64,000 bases of DNA from Pseudomonadales bacterium (GTDB lineage Bacteria; Pseudomonadota; Gammaproteobacteria; Pseudomonadales; Azotimanducaceae). Under the pieces are notes generated by a model. That model had not been told where the DNA came from. It ran no database searches and saw only the letters and a program-made list of their open reading frames with translations. The stretch lies in assembly GCA_024234635.1 (NCBI GenBank), contig JACKNX010000002.1, positions 62,001 through 126,000 of the forward strand. The letters are read 5' to 3'. The translations under genes and the position numbers were made by a program. This document shows positions 36,621 through 44,858 of this stretch, piece after piece (the stretch's first letter is position 1; each line of letters starts with the position of its first letter).

Positions 36621-37456
36621 TGCCGACTCCCGATGAGTACCGCAGTGGAAAGCTCATGGACCTGCAGCTGCGTATCCATGGCGATCAGACGGACGTGTAC
36701 AAGCACTTTGTGGCCCGCAAGATCCTCCCGTTGCACCTCAAACAGGGTAACGCCGGACAGCACCGTGTTCTCCACATAGTCCACTCCGGTGACGCCGCCA
36801 CTCCCATCGACATCCCACGGTACGGGCAGCCGCTCGACGAGACTGGCTCCTGACAGGTAGTAGACGACAGGATCGATCCAGTCTTCGTCAGTCGATCCAT
36901 CACCATCGTCGTCAACCGCCACCAGGCTGCCGTAGTCTTCGTCGATTGCGCCATCGCCATCGTCATCGTGCAGATTCAGCCCATCCTCATTGATGGTTCC
37001 GTCTTCATCATCGTCGTGTGTGAGTATCGAGTTCTCATCGATACTCCCGTCACCATCGTCGTCGATGCCGCGTATTCCGGGTTTCCCGTCCTTGGCCAGG
37101 TCGGCTGAGCGATCCTCGTCAAGCAGCCCGTCCTTGTCATTGTCCGCGTCCGCAAAGCCATCGCCGTCGCGGTCGACGCTCGCCGGCAGGCTGACGGCCA
37201 GCAGGTTCCGCACCCCGCTTTTCGACGGCTGGATGAGCAGTCGCGAACCGCCGATATGCCGCACGATGCGTTCCATCACCTCCTGCAGGGCGAGCGCGGT
37301 GCGATTCTCCGCCTCGGTGGCGTCACGCAGTATGTTCGTCTGACTTACCAGCGAATAGAGACCGCCGAGCAACATTGCGGCAATGGCCAGCGCCGCAGTC
37401 ATCTCCACCAGGGAGAAGCCACGCGGTGCACGGCGCGCTGGCGCGTGGCTGTTCAC
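36617..37456 (-). CDS. Minor pilin (MshO-like) with Asp-rich calcium-binding-type repeats
   Basis: 279 residues from a GTG overlapping the upstream pilin stop by four bases. Class III prepilin signal RGFSLVEM at about 12-19 (Gly -1, Phe +1, Glu +5) is followed by the hydrophobic pilin helix. Residues 95-192 hold six loops of the type DxDxDGxxDED (DRDGDGFADAD, DNDKDGLLDED, DDDGDGSIDEN, DDDEDGTINED, DDDGDGAIDED, DDDGDGSTDED) plus DVDGSGGVTGVDY at 215-227. These match EF-hand or thrombospondin type 3-like calcium-binding loops. The C-terminus returns to a pilin-like beta sheet. It is inferred to be a tip-proximal minor pilin stabilised by Ca2+. Confidence 0.8.
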   Translation of the reverse strand: MNSHAPARRAPRGFSLVEMTAALAIAAMLLGGLYSLVSQTNILRDATEAENRTALALQEVMERIVRHIGGSRLLIQPSKSGVRNLLAVSLPASVDRDGDGFADADNDKDGLLDEDRSADLAKDGKPGIRGIDDDGDGSIDENSILTHDDDEDGTINEDGLNLHDDDGDGAIDEDYGSLVAVDDDGDGSTDEDWIDPVVYYLSGASLVERLPVPWDVDGSGGVTGVDYVENTVLSGVTLFEVQREDLAGHKVLVHVRLIAMDTQLQVHELSTAVLIGSRQ

Positions 37457-37872
37457 CTGGCTTTCACCACGCCATCAAAGGTGATGCCTGTACCATCCAC
37501 CAGTACGCGCACCCGGAAGTACCCATTGTCGGTACCGGTGGTGGGATCATCGTCAGCGTCCGCGTTGTCGATATCGTGCCGGGCGATGTACGCCAGCCGC
37601 CGGAAGTCCGTACCTGCCGCGTCTGACAATGCGGTGGACGGCGACGTGCCACCGGTTGAACTTGCCTCGGAATTGAGCACGCTAAACGGCTGCGCCTTGG
37701 CCCGCTCGAAGGTCTCGAGCCCCCGATAGTGCTGGCGAACCTGAATTTTCGAGATCTCCGCCTGCTGCAAAGCGGAACGGACGGCATCGCTCGCCGGTAC
37801 CAGGGCAACAGCAATCAGCATGGCTGCGACCAGGGCTTCAAGGTACGCAAAGCCCTTGCCCCGCGTGGACAT
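37453..37872 (-). CDS. Minor pilin/pseudopilin (MshD-like)
   Basis: 139 residues from the ATG at 37872, which shares one base with the previous stop (TGATG); a TTG one codon earlier is less likely. The prepilin signal is GKGFAYLEALVAAMLIAVAL, with Gly -1, Phe +1 and Glu +5. A long N-terminal alpha helix follows, then a Cys-free beta region containing DIDNADADDDPTTGTDNG, another acidic loop that could bind a cation. Processed by a prepilin peptidase that is not encoded in this window. Confidence 0.75.
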   Translation of the reverse strand: MSTRGKGFAYLEALVAAMLIAVALVPASDAVRSALQQAEISKIQVRQHYRGLETFERAKAQPFSVLNSEASSTGGTSPSTALSDAAGTDFRRLAYIARHDIDNADADDDPTTGTDNGYFRVRVLVDGTGITFDGVVKAR

Positions 37873-38387
37873 CAATTCACCACAACCGCCCCGGACACGG
37901 GACGCAGGGTGACCGACCGGGTGGCACCGTTGTAGCTGAGCGTGAGTTGTGCGCCGGCAAGCTGCGCCCTGCCGGCATTGAAACGGTTGAACGGCGTCGC
38001 CCAGTTGTCGAAGTACACGGTTTCCTGCGCGCCGAGACCGGTGAACGTGAATGGCATGCCGCCGATGAACGCCACGCCGTTGTCCAGAACCAGACGTGCC
38101 GGTTGCTTGCTCACCGGGTCGACCTCGGTACCAAGCACTGTGGCAGGCAGGGTCGTGACGTCCGCGCGTATCACATCAAACGTTGCGGTGCCGGCCGTCC
38201 AGCGCAGGCCGTACGTATCACCGGTTTCCATCGAGCGGCGTTTGGCCAGTGTCAGCAGATCCGCCAGACGCCAGGTAGTCTCCTCCAGACGCTGGTTCAT
38301 CACCCCCTGCGAGGAGGGCACGGCAAGCGCAGCTATCAGCCCGGCCACAAAAACCCCGGCCATGATTGAGATGAGTGATGTAGGCAT
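37872..38387 (-). CDS. Minor pilin/pseudopilin (MshC/GspH-like) without a standard prepilin signal
   Basis: 171 residues. GAAGGGACC precedes the ATG, and a TGA lies four codons upstream in frame, so the start cannot move outward. The N-terminus MPTSLISIMAGVFVAGLIAAL is a hydrophobic helix but has no GF....E prepilin motif. The rest, RLEETTWRLADLLTLAKRRSMETGDTYGLRW, is typical of the GspH/FimT/MshC pseudopilin helix, and the C-terminus GATRSVTLRPVSGAVVV fits the same family. It may be inserted without prepilin peptidase processing or cleaved at an unusual site. Confidence 0.72.
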   Translation of the reverse strand: MPTSLISIMAGVFVAGLIAALAVPSSQGVMNQRLEETTWRLADLLTLAKRRSMETGDTYGLRWTAGTATFDVIRADVTTLPATVLGTEVDPVSKQPARLVLDNGVAFIGGMPFTFTGLGAQETVYFDNWATPFNRFNAGRAQLAGAQLTLSYNGATRSVTLRPVSGAVVVN

Positions 38388-38456
38388 GGTCCCTTCTCAC
38401 TTCCGTGTGATGTCAGGAGGCGTGGGCCGAGGCCAGCGGCGCGAACGTACGCAACA

Positions 38457-38476
38457 TGCCGGCTAACCAGCCGGCA
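38457..38476. terminator. Perfect 8-base hairpin after the major pilin gene
   Basis: TGCCGGCT-AACC-AGCCGGCA lies six bases after the major pilin stop and about 70 bases before the next minor pilin start. There is no T-run. It may act as a partial terminator or an RNA-stabilising stem that lets the major pilin be expressed more than the minor pilins. This is inference from position. Confidence 0.6.
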
Positions 38477-38481
38477 CGTAA

Positions 38482-39006
38482 TCAGAAGTCGTCGTAGTCC
38501 TGGTGATCGGCAATGAATTTGCCGATGACATAGTCGTAACGCCAGCCGCCCGTGGTGGAGGTGCTGCTCAGCGCGAGGTTGCCGGTGCTCACCATCGACA
38601 CCGTCGACGAACCGGTCACTGCGTTCGCCGGCAAGGCGTCGGCGCGAACATAGGGACCGTAGCGGAAGTTGGCATCGGTTGTCGAACACGCCTGCCCGGC
38701 TGCATTCGTGAACATGGTGAGCTGGTCGTCAAGCGCCTGCTGGGTATTCACCGCGCCTGTGCCCGCGGTACCGCTGCTCGGGCAGGTCGCACCGCTGGAG
38801 AGCTTCGAACCCGGCCAGTGGCCGTGCTGCTGCCGATAGAGGTCGATGGCGCTGCGGATGCCGGAAAGGTCGCTCCTGAGCGCGGAGACCTTTGCCTCGT
38901 CAGTGGTACTGGCGAACTGCGGCACCACGATGGCGGCGAAGATCGCCAGCACGACGGCTACGACCAGTAGCTCAACCAGCGTGAATCCTTGCACCTTGCG
39001 GGTCAT
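38482..39006 (-). CDS. mshA: Major type IV pilin, MSHA type (MshA-like)
   Basis: 174 residues from the ATG at 39006, preceded by AGGAGG at five bases, the strongest ribosome site in the pilus cluster. A short leader ends VQG before FTLVELLVVAVVLAIFAAIVVPQFAS, the class IVa N-terminal helix with Glu +5. The globular domain has a Cys pair (CPSSGTAG and ACSTTDANF, about 30 residues apart) and a C-terminal GGWRYDYVIGKF strand. The length and the Cys arrangement fit MshA rather than GspG. It follows the platform-protein gene by 118 bases and is flanked downstream by a hairpin. Confidence 0.85.
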   Translation of the reverse strand: MTRKVQGFTLVELLVVAVVLAIFAAIVVPQFASTTDEAKVSALRSDLSGIRSAIDLYRQQHGHWPGSKLSSGATCPSSGTAGTGAVNTQQALDDQLTMFTNAAGQACSTTDANFRYGPYVRADALPANAVTGSSTVSMVSTGNLALSSTSTTGGWRYDYVIGKFIADHQDYDDF

Positions 39007-39124
39007 CAATGCCTCCTGATAACCGAAAAAGTTGTCCTTCAGGGCCTAGTCTATGGGCATGGGCAGGCAGGAACCGTGACGGCGTACACAAACGCGGCGC
39101 CTGTCATCCCGCCATCCGCTCAGG

Positions 39125-40255
39125 TCAATGCACGGCCTGGGACATCTTGAAGATAGGCAGGATCAGGGCGCTGACGAGCAATCCAACCAGACCGCCCATC
39201 ACCACCAGCATGATCGGCTCCACCATCTTCGACACCCGGATCAGCAGGCGGTCGAGCTCCCTGCGGTAGTAGTCACTCACCCGCAGTAGCACCTGGGGCA
39301 GTGAGCCGCTCTCCTCCGCGGTGGATACCATCTGCTTTGCCAGATCGGGTACCCACCAGGCCTGCGAAAAGGCTTCGCCCAGCCGACCACCCTGCTCAAG
39401 ACGAACGCCAAGATCCACGAAAAAGCGCTGCACGAGGCCGTTGTCAACGATATCCCTGGCAGTGCGCACGGCCTGCACAAGACTGACGCCGTGCTTGAGT
39501 GACAGGCCAAGCACACGGAACGCCACGATCAGGTAGACGCGACGCCAGATGCCGCCGAGCAGCGGCGCGCCCAGCTTCATGCGCGCAACCCAGTCAATGC
39601 CGGAAGGCGAACGCAACCACCACACACCTGCTGCAGTTGTCACCGCCAGCGCACCGGCAACCGTCTCCCAGTTGTTGAGCAGGTAGTCCGAGGTCGCCAT
39701 CAGGACCCTGGTCGTCACAGGCAACTGATCGCCTATGGAGGCAAACATCTGACCAAAACGCGGAAACACCACCAGCAGGATGAAGAACAGTACAAAAATC
39801 GAGAAACCGACCAGAAAAACCGGATAACTGAACGCCGAAACCAGCGATGCCTTCAGCTCCGCATTCTGCTCGTCCATGCCGCGCAGTTGCTCCAGCACTT
39901 CGTGCAGGAAGCCGCCCTGTTCACTGGCCGCAACCAGGCTGACATAGGTGCTGCTGAACACCTTCGGATGTTCGGACATCTTCTCCGACAAGGAGGCACC
40001 ACCCATCACGCCTTCGGCAATGGCATCGATCACGGTGGCCATCGGCGAATCCTGCATCTGCTCCCGAATGGACACCAGGGCCGGATGCAGCGAGGTGCCG
40101 GTCTCGAGCAGGAGCGCCAGCTGCTCCGTGAAGAACATCCGGTCCTTGACCGAAATGGAACCACCAGCGCGCGATCGACCGCGAGCGCGAACAGCAGCAC
40201 TTTTCGGTCCCTCCTTCGCTGTTGCCGACGGAGACGTCTCGAACTGCAGGGCCAT
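39125..40255 (-). CDS. mshG: Pilus assembly platform protein, GspF/PilC family (MshG-like)
   Basis: 376 residues from the ATG at 40255. The T2SSF domain occurs twice: VKDRMFFTEQLALLLETGTS with LVSAFSYPVFLVGFS, then LIVAFRVLGLSLKHGVSLVQA and LLIRVSKMVEPIMLVVMGGL, with three to four transmembrane helices. The N-terminal 40 residues are basic and Ser-rich. It forms the inner-membrane rotor on which the ATPase acts. It lies 25 bases after the ATPase gene, in the same order as mshE-mshG. Confidence 0.87.
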   Translation of the reverse strand: MALQFETSPSATAKEGPKSAAVRARGRSRAGGSISVKDRMFFTEQLALLLETGTSLHPALVSIREQMQDSPMATVIDAIAEGVMGGASLSEKMSEHPKVFSSTYVSLVAASEQGGFLHEVLEQLRGMDEQNAELKASLVSAFSYPVFLVGFSIFVLFFILLVVFPRFGQMFASIGDQLPVTTRVLMATSDYLLNNWETVAGALAVTTAAGVWWLRSPSGIDWVARMKLGAPLLGGIWRRVYLIVAFRVLGLSLKHGVSLVQAVRTARDIVDNGLVQRFFVDLGVRLEQGGRLGEAFSQAWWVPDLAKQMVSTAEESGSLPQVLLRVSDYYRRELDRLLIRVSKMVEPIMLVVMGGLVGLLVSALILPIFKMSQAVH

Positions 40256-40280
40256 CAGCGGCAACTCCGGGCGCGGGTAC

Positions 40281-42335
40281 TCATCCGTTGACCACCCGCT
40301 TTATTTCCTCCACCGTTGTCTCCTGGGCAACGACACGACGCAACCCGTCCTGGTAGAGGGTGCGGATGTCATGTTCGCGTATGAAATCCGTAAGCGCATC
40401 GCGGTTGGGTGACGAGACGATGAGCCGCTGCAGATCCTCGCTGGTCTCCAGGACTTCGTGAATCGCGGCACGCCCCTTGTAGCCGGAGTCGTAACACTCG
40501 CCGCAGCCACGGCCCTTCGCCAGCTTGAGCGGCCGGCTGGTATCGGCGTAGAGCTGAAAATCATTGTCACTCACCAGTTCACCCGGCGCGATGAATGTGC
40601 TCCTGCAGTTGGGACAGATGGTGCGCACCAGCCGCTGCGCCATCACGCCCACCAGCGCGGACGACAGCAGATACGGCTCGATGCCCATGTCGATGAGCCG
40701 TGTAATGGCGCCAACGCTGTCGTTGGTGTGCAGGGTGGAGAGCACCAGGTGCCCTGTAAGCGCTGCCTGCACGGCAATTGTTGCCGTCTCTTTTTCGCGG
40801 ATCTCACCCACCATGATGATGTCCGGGTCCTGACGCAGGACGTGCTTGAGGATGGTTGCGAAACCAAGTCCTACGGCAGGGCGCACTTCGTTCTGGTTGA
40901 TGATGTCCATCTGGTATTCCACCGGATCCTCGATGGTGATGATGTTGCGATCCAGTGAGTTGAGCTTGTTGAGCGCGGCATACAGACTGGTCGTCTTGCC
41001 ACTGCCGGTCGGTCCGGTGACAAGAATGAGACCGTAACCCCTGCTGAGCAGATCCAGATATTTGTTGCGGTTTCCTTCAGCCATGCCGAGTTGATCGACA
41101 TCCAGAATCGCGTGGCTTTTGTCGAGAATCCGCAGCACGACTTTTTCACCGACGAGCCCCGGCAGGGAACTGAAACGCAGATCGACCGATCTGCCACCCG
41201 TGATGACCTGCATGCGACCATCCTGCGGCAGGCGACGCTCGGCGATGTCCAGGTTCGCCATGACTTTCAGGCGTGACACGAGCGCCGGCATGAGTTCCGC
41301 GCGCAGGGTCATCACTTCGTAAAGAACACCGTCGATACGGAAGCGCACCCGCCCCTTGTCGCGAAAGGTCTCGATATGGATATCGCTCGCACCCTCACGG
41401 ATGGCCCTCTGGATGAGCGAGTTCGACAGATTGATGATCGGGCTGCCGGAAGCGATCTCATCGATATGGGCAAAATTTTCCTCGACGGACTCCACCAGCT
41501 CGAGATCCTGCACCGACTCCCCGTCGAGCAGCTCAAGACTCAGCTCCTGAACCTCGGTGCCCTGCTCGATGAACTCCAGCACCTTCTCCTTCGGTGCAAA
41601 CACCGCGCGCACACGGTGACCGGTGAGTTCCTGAATCTCCTTGAGGATGGGAATGTTCTGGGCATTGGGCGTGGCGACCGTAATTTCATCGCGCACCCGG
41701 AACAGCGGCTTGGCGATCAGCCGCCGGGCCGCCTTTACCGGCAACAGCGTGGCAACCGAGGCGTCGAAGAGTCCCGCGCGCAACTGCACTGCGGGAATGG
41801 AAAGCTGACCGCTCAATGCCGCCAGAACGTCCTGTTCCGTCACCCAGCGCTTGTTGATCAGAATCTCGCCGAGCTTCCGCCCGTTCTGCTTCTGCATCGC
41901 CAGCGCTTCGTTCACCTGCTCTTCCCGAAGCAGTCCACGGGATACCAGCATGTCCCCGAGACGCTGGCGCGTCGGTGCCACGGCGGGTGCGTTGCCGCCA
42001 TCGACATCCAGCAACGCGATGTGCGTGGAAACGCCGGTAATCCGCAGGACTTCCGCGCATAGCGCATTGATCTTGGACAGCTGCAGCCAGCCGCCGCGCG
42101 CACGCAGGGCATCGTTCATGTCCAGAAGAAAATCCAGAAGCGCGGAGGTCAGAACCCGTGTCGTTGTCAGTTCGACCACGACCCGCAATTCGCGCTGACG
42201 GATACAGGCGTTGATCTCATCCCGCAGCACATCGAAGTCAGCGGGTGTAGCCAGTGGAAATGCGGGTCGTAACTGAACCGAGGTGGCCGCGGCTGTCTTG
42301 AGGACAGGGGATCGTGTCTGGGCAGCTTCAGCCAT
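40281..42335 (-). CDS. mshE: Pilus extension ATPase (MshE/PilB family) with an additional N-terminal STAS-like domain
   Basis: 684 residues from the ATG at 42335, which overlaps the GGDEF-EAL gene end by eight bases. Domains: residues about 14-115 resemble a STAS domain (RVVVELTTTRVLTSALLDFL, ALRARGGWLQLSKINALCAE, VLRITGVSTHIALLDVDG), with Ser64 at the position phosphorylated in SpoIIAA-like proteins. The MshEN domain (about 122-260) has the c-di-GMP motif RLGDMLVSRGLLREEQVNEA and its second copy GRKLGEILINKRWVTEQD. The GspE ATPase follows: Walker A GPTGSGKTTS at 441-450, Asp box EDPVEYQ at 469-475, Walker B RQDPDIIMVGEIRE at 501-514, His box STLHTNDS at 533-540, and a zinc site Cys574, 577, 611, 614. 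The STAS addition is not part of the standard family architecture as I know it. Confidence 0.9.
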   Translation of the reverse strand: MAEAAQTRSPVLKTAAATSVQLRPAFPLATPADFDVLRDEINACIRQRELRVVVELTTTRVLTSALLDFLLDMNDALRARGGWLQLSKINALCAEVLRITGVSTHIALLDVDGGNAPAVAPTRQRLGDMLVSRGLLREEQVNEALAMQKQNGRKLGEILINKRWVTEQDVLAALSGQLSIPAVQLRAGLFDASVATLLPVKAARRLIAKPLFRVRDEITVATPNAQNIPILKEIQELTGHRVRAVFAPKEKVLEFIEQGTEVQELSLELLDGESVQDLELVESVEENFAHIDEIASGSPIINLSNSLIQRAIREGASDIHIETFRDKGRVRFRIDGVLYEVMTLRAELMPALVSRLKVMANLDIAERRLPQDGRMQVITGGRSVDLRFSSLPGLVGEKVVLRILDKSHAILDVDQLGMAEGNRNKYLDLLSRGYGLILVTGPTGSGKTTSLYAALNKLNSLDRNIITIEDPVEYQMDIINQNEVRPAVGLGFATILKHVLRQDPDIIMVGEIREKETATIAVQAALTGHLVLSTLHTNDSVGAITRLIDMGIEPYLLSSALVGVMAQRLVRTICPNCRSTFIAPGELVSDNDFQLYADTSRPLKLAKGRGCGECYDSGYKGRAAIHEVLETSEDLQRLIVSSPNRDALTDFIREHDIRTLYQDGLRRVVAQETTVEEIKRVVNG

Positions 42336-44493
42336 GGGCGCGCACGGGTGTGGCAACACAGGAAGCCAGGAACTCCTCCAGCGGCATGGGTCTGCCGATA
42401 CCGTAACCCTGCGCAAAGTTCACGCCCAGGCTCTGGAGCGCAATCAGTATCTGCTCGTCTTCAACATATTCGGCCACCGTCTTCAGACCCATGCTGGCGC
42501 TGACATTGTGAATGGCTTCCACCATCACCGCCGCCGTCCGGTCACGGCACATGTCCTTTACGAAGGAGCCGTCGATCTTCACGTAATCGACAGGTAACGC
42601 GCGAAGGTACGAAAAAGAGCTCAGACCCGCGCCAAAATCATCCAGCGCAAAACGGCAGCCGAGCTTCCTGATCCGGCGTATATGCAGTTCCGCTGCCGCC
42701 ATATCGGCAATGGCCGCGGTTTCCGTCACCTCGAAGCAGATGTTGGCAGGAGACACGCTTTTCTCCCGGATGACACGTTCCAGTTCTTCCACCACACCAC
42801 CGGAGGTGAATGACTGACCGGAGAGATTGACGGAGACCACCGTACCTGGATAACGATCGAGGACGCCGCTGCTACGGACGGCGTCGAGTGCATGCGCAAC
42901 CACCCAGCGATCGAGCATGGGCATCATGTTGTGTTTTTCGGCGATGGGTATGAAGTCATTGGGTGGCACGATCCTGCCGTCCTCATCGAGCATTCGTACC
43001 AGCACTTCGAAATGCGGTGACGGATCATCGCCACTGGTTGCGCGAATCTCCTGCGCGTACAGCACGAAGCGGTCATCCTCGGCCGCCCGGCGCAGATCAT
43101 TGAGTATCCGCACCTCTTCCTTGCGCTGACTCACCCGCTGCTCGGTACTCCCGTACGCTTCGATGGTGTTGCCACCACGTTCCTTGGCGATGTTGCACAC
43201 GACTTTGGCCTTGGTCATCGCCTCCATGTGACTGGTCGCGGGATCGGTTTCGACCACGCCCGCTGAAAAACGCAGGATCTGCCGGGCACGACCCGCGATA
43301 TAGGGCTGCCTGGCCAGGTTGTCCTGCAGCATGTGCAGTTTGCGCATTGCCACACGCTCGCTGCAGCCGATCAGGGCCAGGCCAAATTCGTCACCGCCGA
43401 TGCGCCCGACGATGTCGGACTTGCGCGCTGCCTTCAACAGTTGCGATGCCACGACACGCAAAGCACCGTCACCAGCAAGCACACCGAAATGTTCGTTCAG
43501 CGCGGACAGTCCGTCTACGTTGATGTGTACAAGAGTGACCCGCCCGGAGCGGCCCTCCTTCTCGTGCATGGCCCGCTTCAGCAGGCGTTCGAAACGCCCT
43601 CGCCGCGGCAGACCGGTGAGTGAATCAAAGTGTGTCTGAATGAGCTTGCTGATCCGCGCGCCGAGCGTCATCAGAAGGTTCTTGTCGCTGTTGGTCAGTC
43701 TCGGTTTGTCAAAGCTTCGACAGAAAGCCAGACCGCCGATCATGTCCTCACGCTCATCACGTACGGGGACAACGATGGTGCGAAAGGGCGGCGAAAAGCC
43801 AATCTCCTGGGCCACCTCGTCATTCGGCGCATTGATGACCAGCGGTTCCCCGTGGGCCTGCATCCAGCGGGAGGTTACGCTCTCGGCGTCGGCTGAAGTC
43901 AGACGCTCGAGAAACGGACGTCCCACATCACCGATGCTGCTCACCCATACCCGACGCTCGGGCACTGACAGCAGTACCAGTTCCGCGTCCATATGGTCGC
44001 GGATGTGATCCAGCATTTCCTGTAGCGCCTCCTGCTCGTCCTGGTCCTCGTCCTTGTCATTGTTGGTGCTGTAGATGAGGTTGAGCTCTTCATGACGCCG
44101 ATTGAGCTCGTCGGCCATTTCCGCGAGCTCGAGGTTGACGCGGGTATCGTGCTCGAGAAACCAGGTGATCTGGCGAACGCTTTCAAGCCACCTGTCATCG
44201 AAAGCGACAGCGTCACTGGCAACCACCACGGACGCCAGCGTGGTACCCAGATGGTCGCGAATGGGCATGAGCCAGATGACGCCCTGCTCATCGCACAGTG
44301 ACACTTCGGCATCGGGCATCAGGTCAATCCCTGTGGCCCGTATCCTGGCAACCAGCTGAGTCACCTCGGCAGGGTGACTGGCAAGCCTTGCCCTGCCCTC
44401 TACCCATACCAGCACCTGCCAGTCACCACCGCCAGCCAGCTGAAACGATTTCAGGTAGCGCTTCAGATCCACACCCTGGAACACCAGGCTCAT
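42328..44493 (-). CDS. GGDEF-EAL c-di-GMP signalling protein with GAF-like sensor region
   Basis: 721 residues from the ATG at 44493 overlapping the receiver gene by four bases. No signal peptide or transmembrane helix is seen, so it is cytoplasmic. Residues about 155-285 are GAF-like, preceded by a region with acidic linker NNDKDEDQDEQE. The GGDEF domain (285-450) has an intact active site IGGDEF (365-370) and an intact RxxD inhibitory site (R357, D360) exactly five residues before it. The EAL domain (about 470-715) has EVL at 496-498, Asn in VNLSGQS, FEVTET, DDFGAG at 618-623, VKIDGSF and AEYVED, so the phosphodiesterase residues are largely kept. It is placed directly before the MshEN-containing ATPase. 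Confidence 0.9.
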   Translation of the reverse strand: MSLVFQGVDLKRYLKSFQLAGGGDWQVLVWVEGRARLASHPAEVTQLVARIRATGIDLMPDAEVSLCDEQGVIWLMPIRDHLGTTLASVVVASDAVAFDDRWLESVRQITWFLEHDTRVNLELAEMADELNRRHEELNLIYSTNNDKDEDQDEQEALQEMLDHIRDHMDAELVLLSVPERRVWVSSIGDVGRPFLERLTSADAESVTSRWMQAHGEPLVINAPNDEVAQEIGFSPPFRTIVVPVRDEREDMIGGLAFCRSFDKPRLTNSDKNLLMTLGARISKLIQTHFDSLTGLPRRGRFERLLKRAMHEKEGRSGRVTLVHINVDGLSALNEHFGVLAGDGALRVVASQLLKAARKSDIVGRIGGDEFGLALIGCSERVAMRKLHMLQDNLARQPYIAGRARQILRFSAGVVETDPATSHMEAMTKAKVVCNIAKERGGNTIEAYGSTEQRVSQRKEEVRILNDLRRAAEDDRFVLYAQEIRATSGDDPSPHFEVLVRMLDEDGRIVPPNDFIPIAEKHNMMPMLDRWVVAHALDAVRSSGVLDRYPGTVVSVNLSGQSFTSGGVVEELERVIREKSVSPANICFEVTETAAIADMAAAELHIRRIRKLGCRFALDDFGAGLSSFSYLRALPVDYVKIDGSFVKDMCRDRTAAVMVEAIHNVSASMGLKTVAEYVEDEQILIALQSLGVNFAQGYGIGRPMPLEEFLASCVATPVRAHG

Positions 44494-44858
44494 GACCGCA
44501 GCCTCTGTTCGAGTTCCTGGGTGAGTCTGCGAATGCTCACCGGTTTCTCCAGGAAAAACAGATCCTGGATTTCCCGCGTCCACTTCCTGTGCACCAGGTC
44601 GGTGACACCCGTAATGACATAGATCGGAAACGTGCGCTCCGGCAGCCGCTTCTGCAGTTCCTCGCAGAGTTCCTGACCCGTCATTACCGGCATTTCGATG
44701 TCCGTCACCAGGACATCGGGGGGGGATTGCAGAATACTGTTCAACGCTTCTTCGCCGTTGTAGCAGACTTCGACGTCGAAGCCCTGCTTCGCAAGCGCCA
44801 GCGACATCACGCGTGCCGTGGGCGCTTCGTCATCCGCCAGTACCAGACGCAGGCTCAT
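44490..44858 (-). CDS. Stand-alone receiver domain response regulator (CheY-like)
   Basis: 122 residues, a single REC domain with no output domain. The acidic pocket Asp9-Asp10, phospho-acceptor Asp53 (VTDIEMPVMTG), Thr83 (YVITG) and Lys105 (FFLEKPV) are all in place. It overlaps the kinase gene by four bases upstream and the GGDEF-EAL gene by four bases downstream. With no DNA-binding domain, it probably acts by binding a partner protein, most simply the c-di-GMP enzyme or the ATPase STAS region; that target is inference. Confidence 0.9.
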   Translation of the reverse strand: MSLRLVLADDEAPTARVMSLALAKQGFDVEVCYNGEEALNSILQSPPDVLVTDIEMPVMTGQELCEELQKRLPERTFPIYVITGVTDLVHRKWTREIQDLFFLEKPVSIRRLTQELEQRLRS

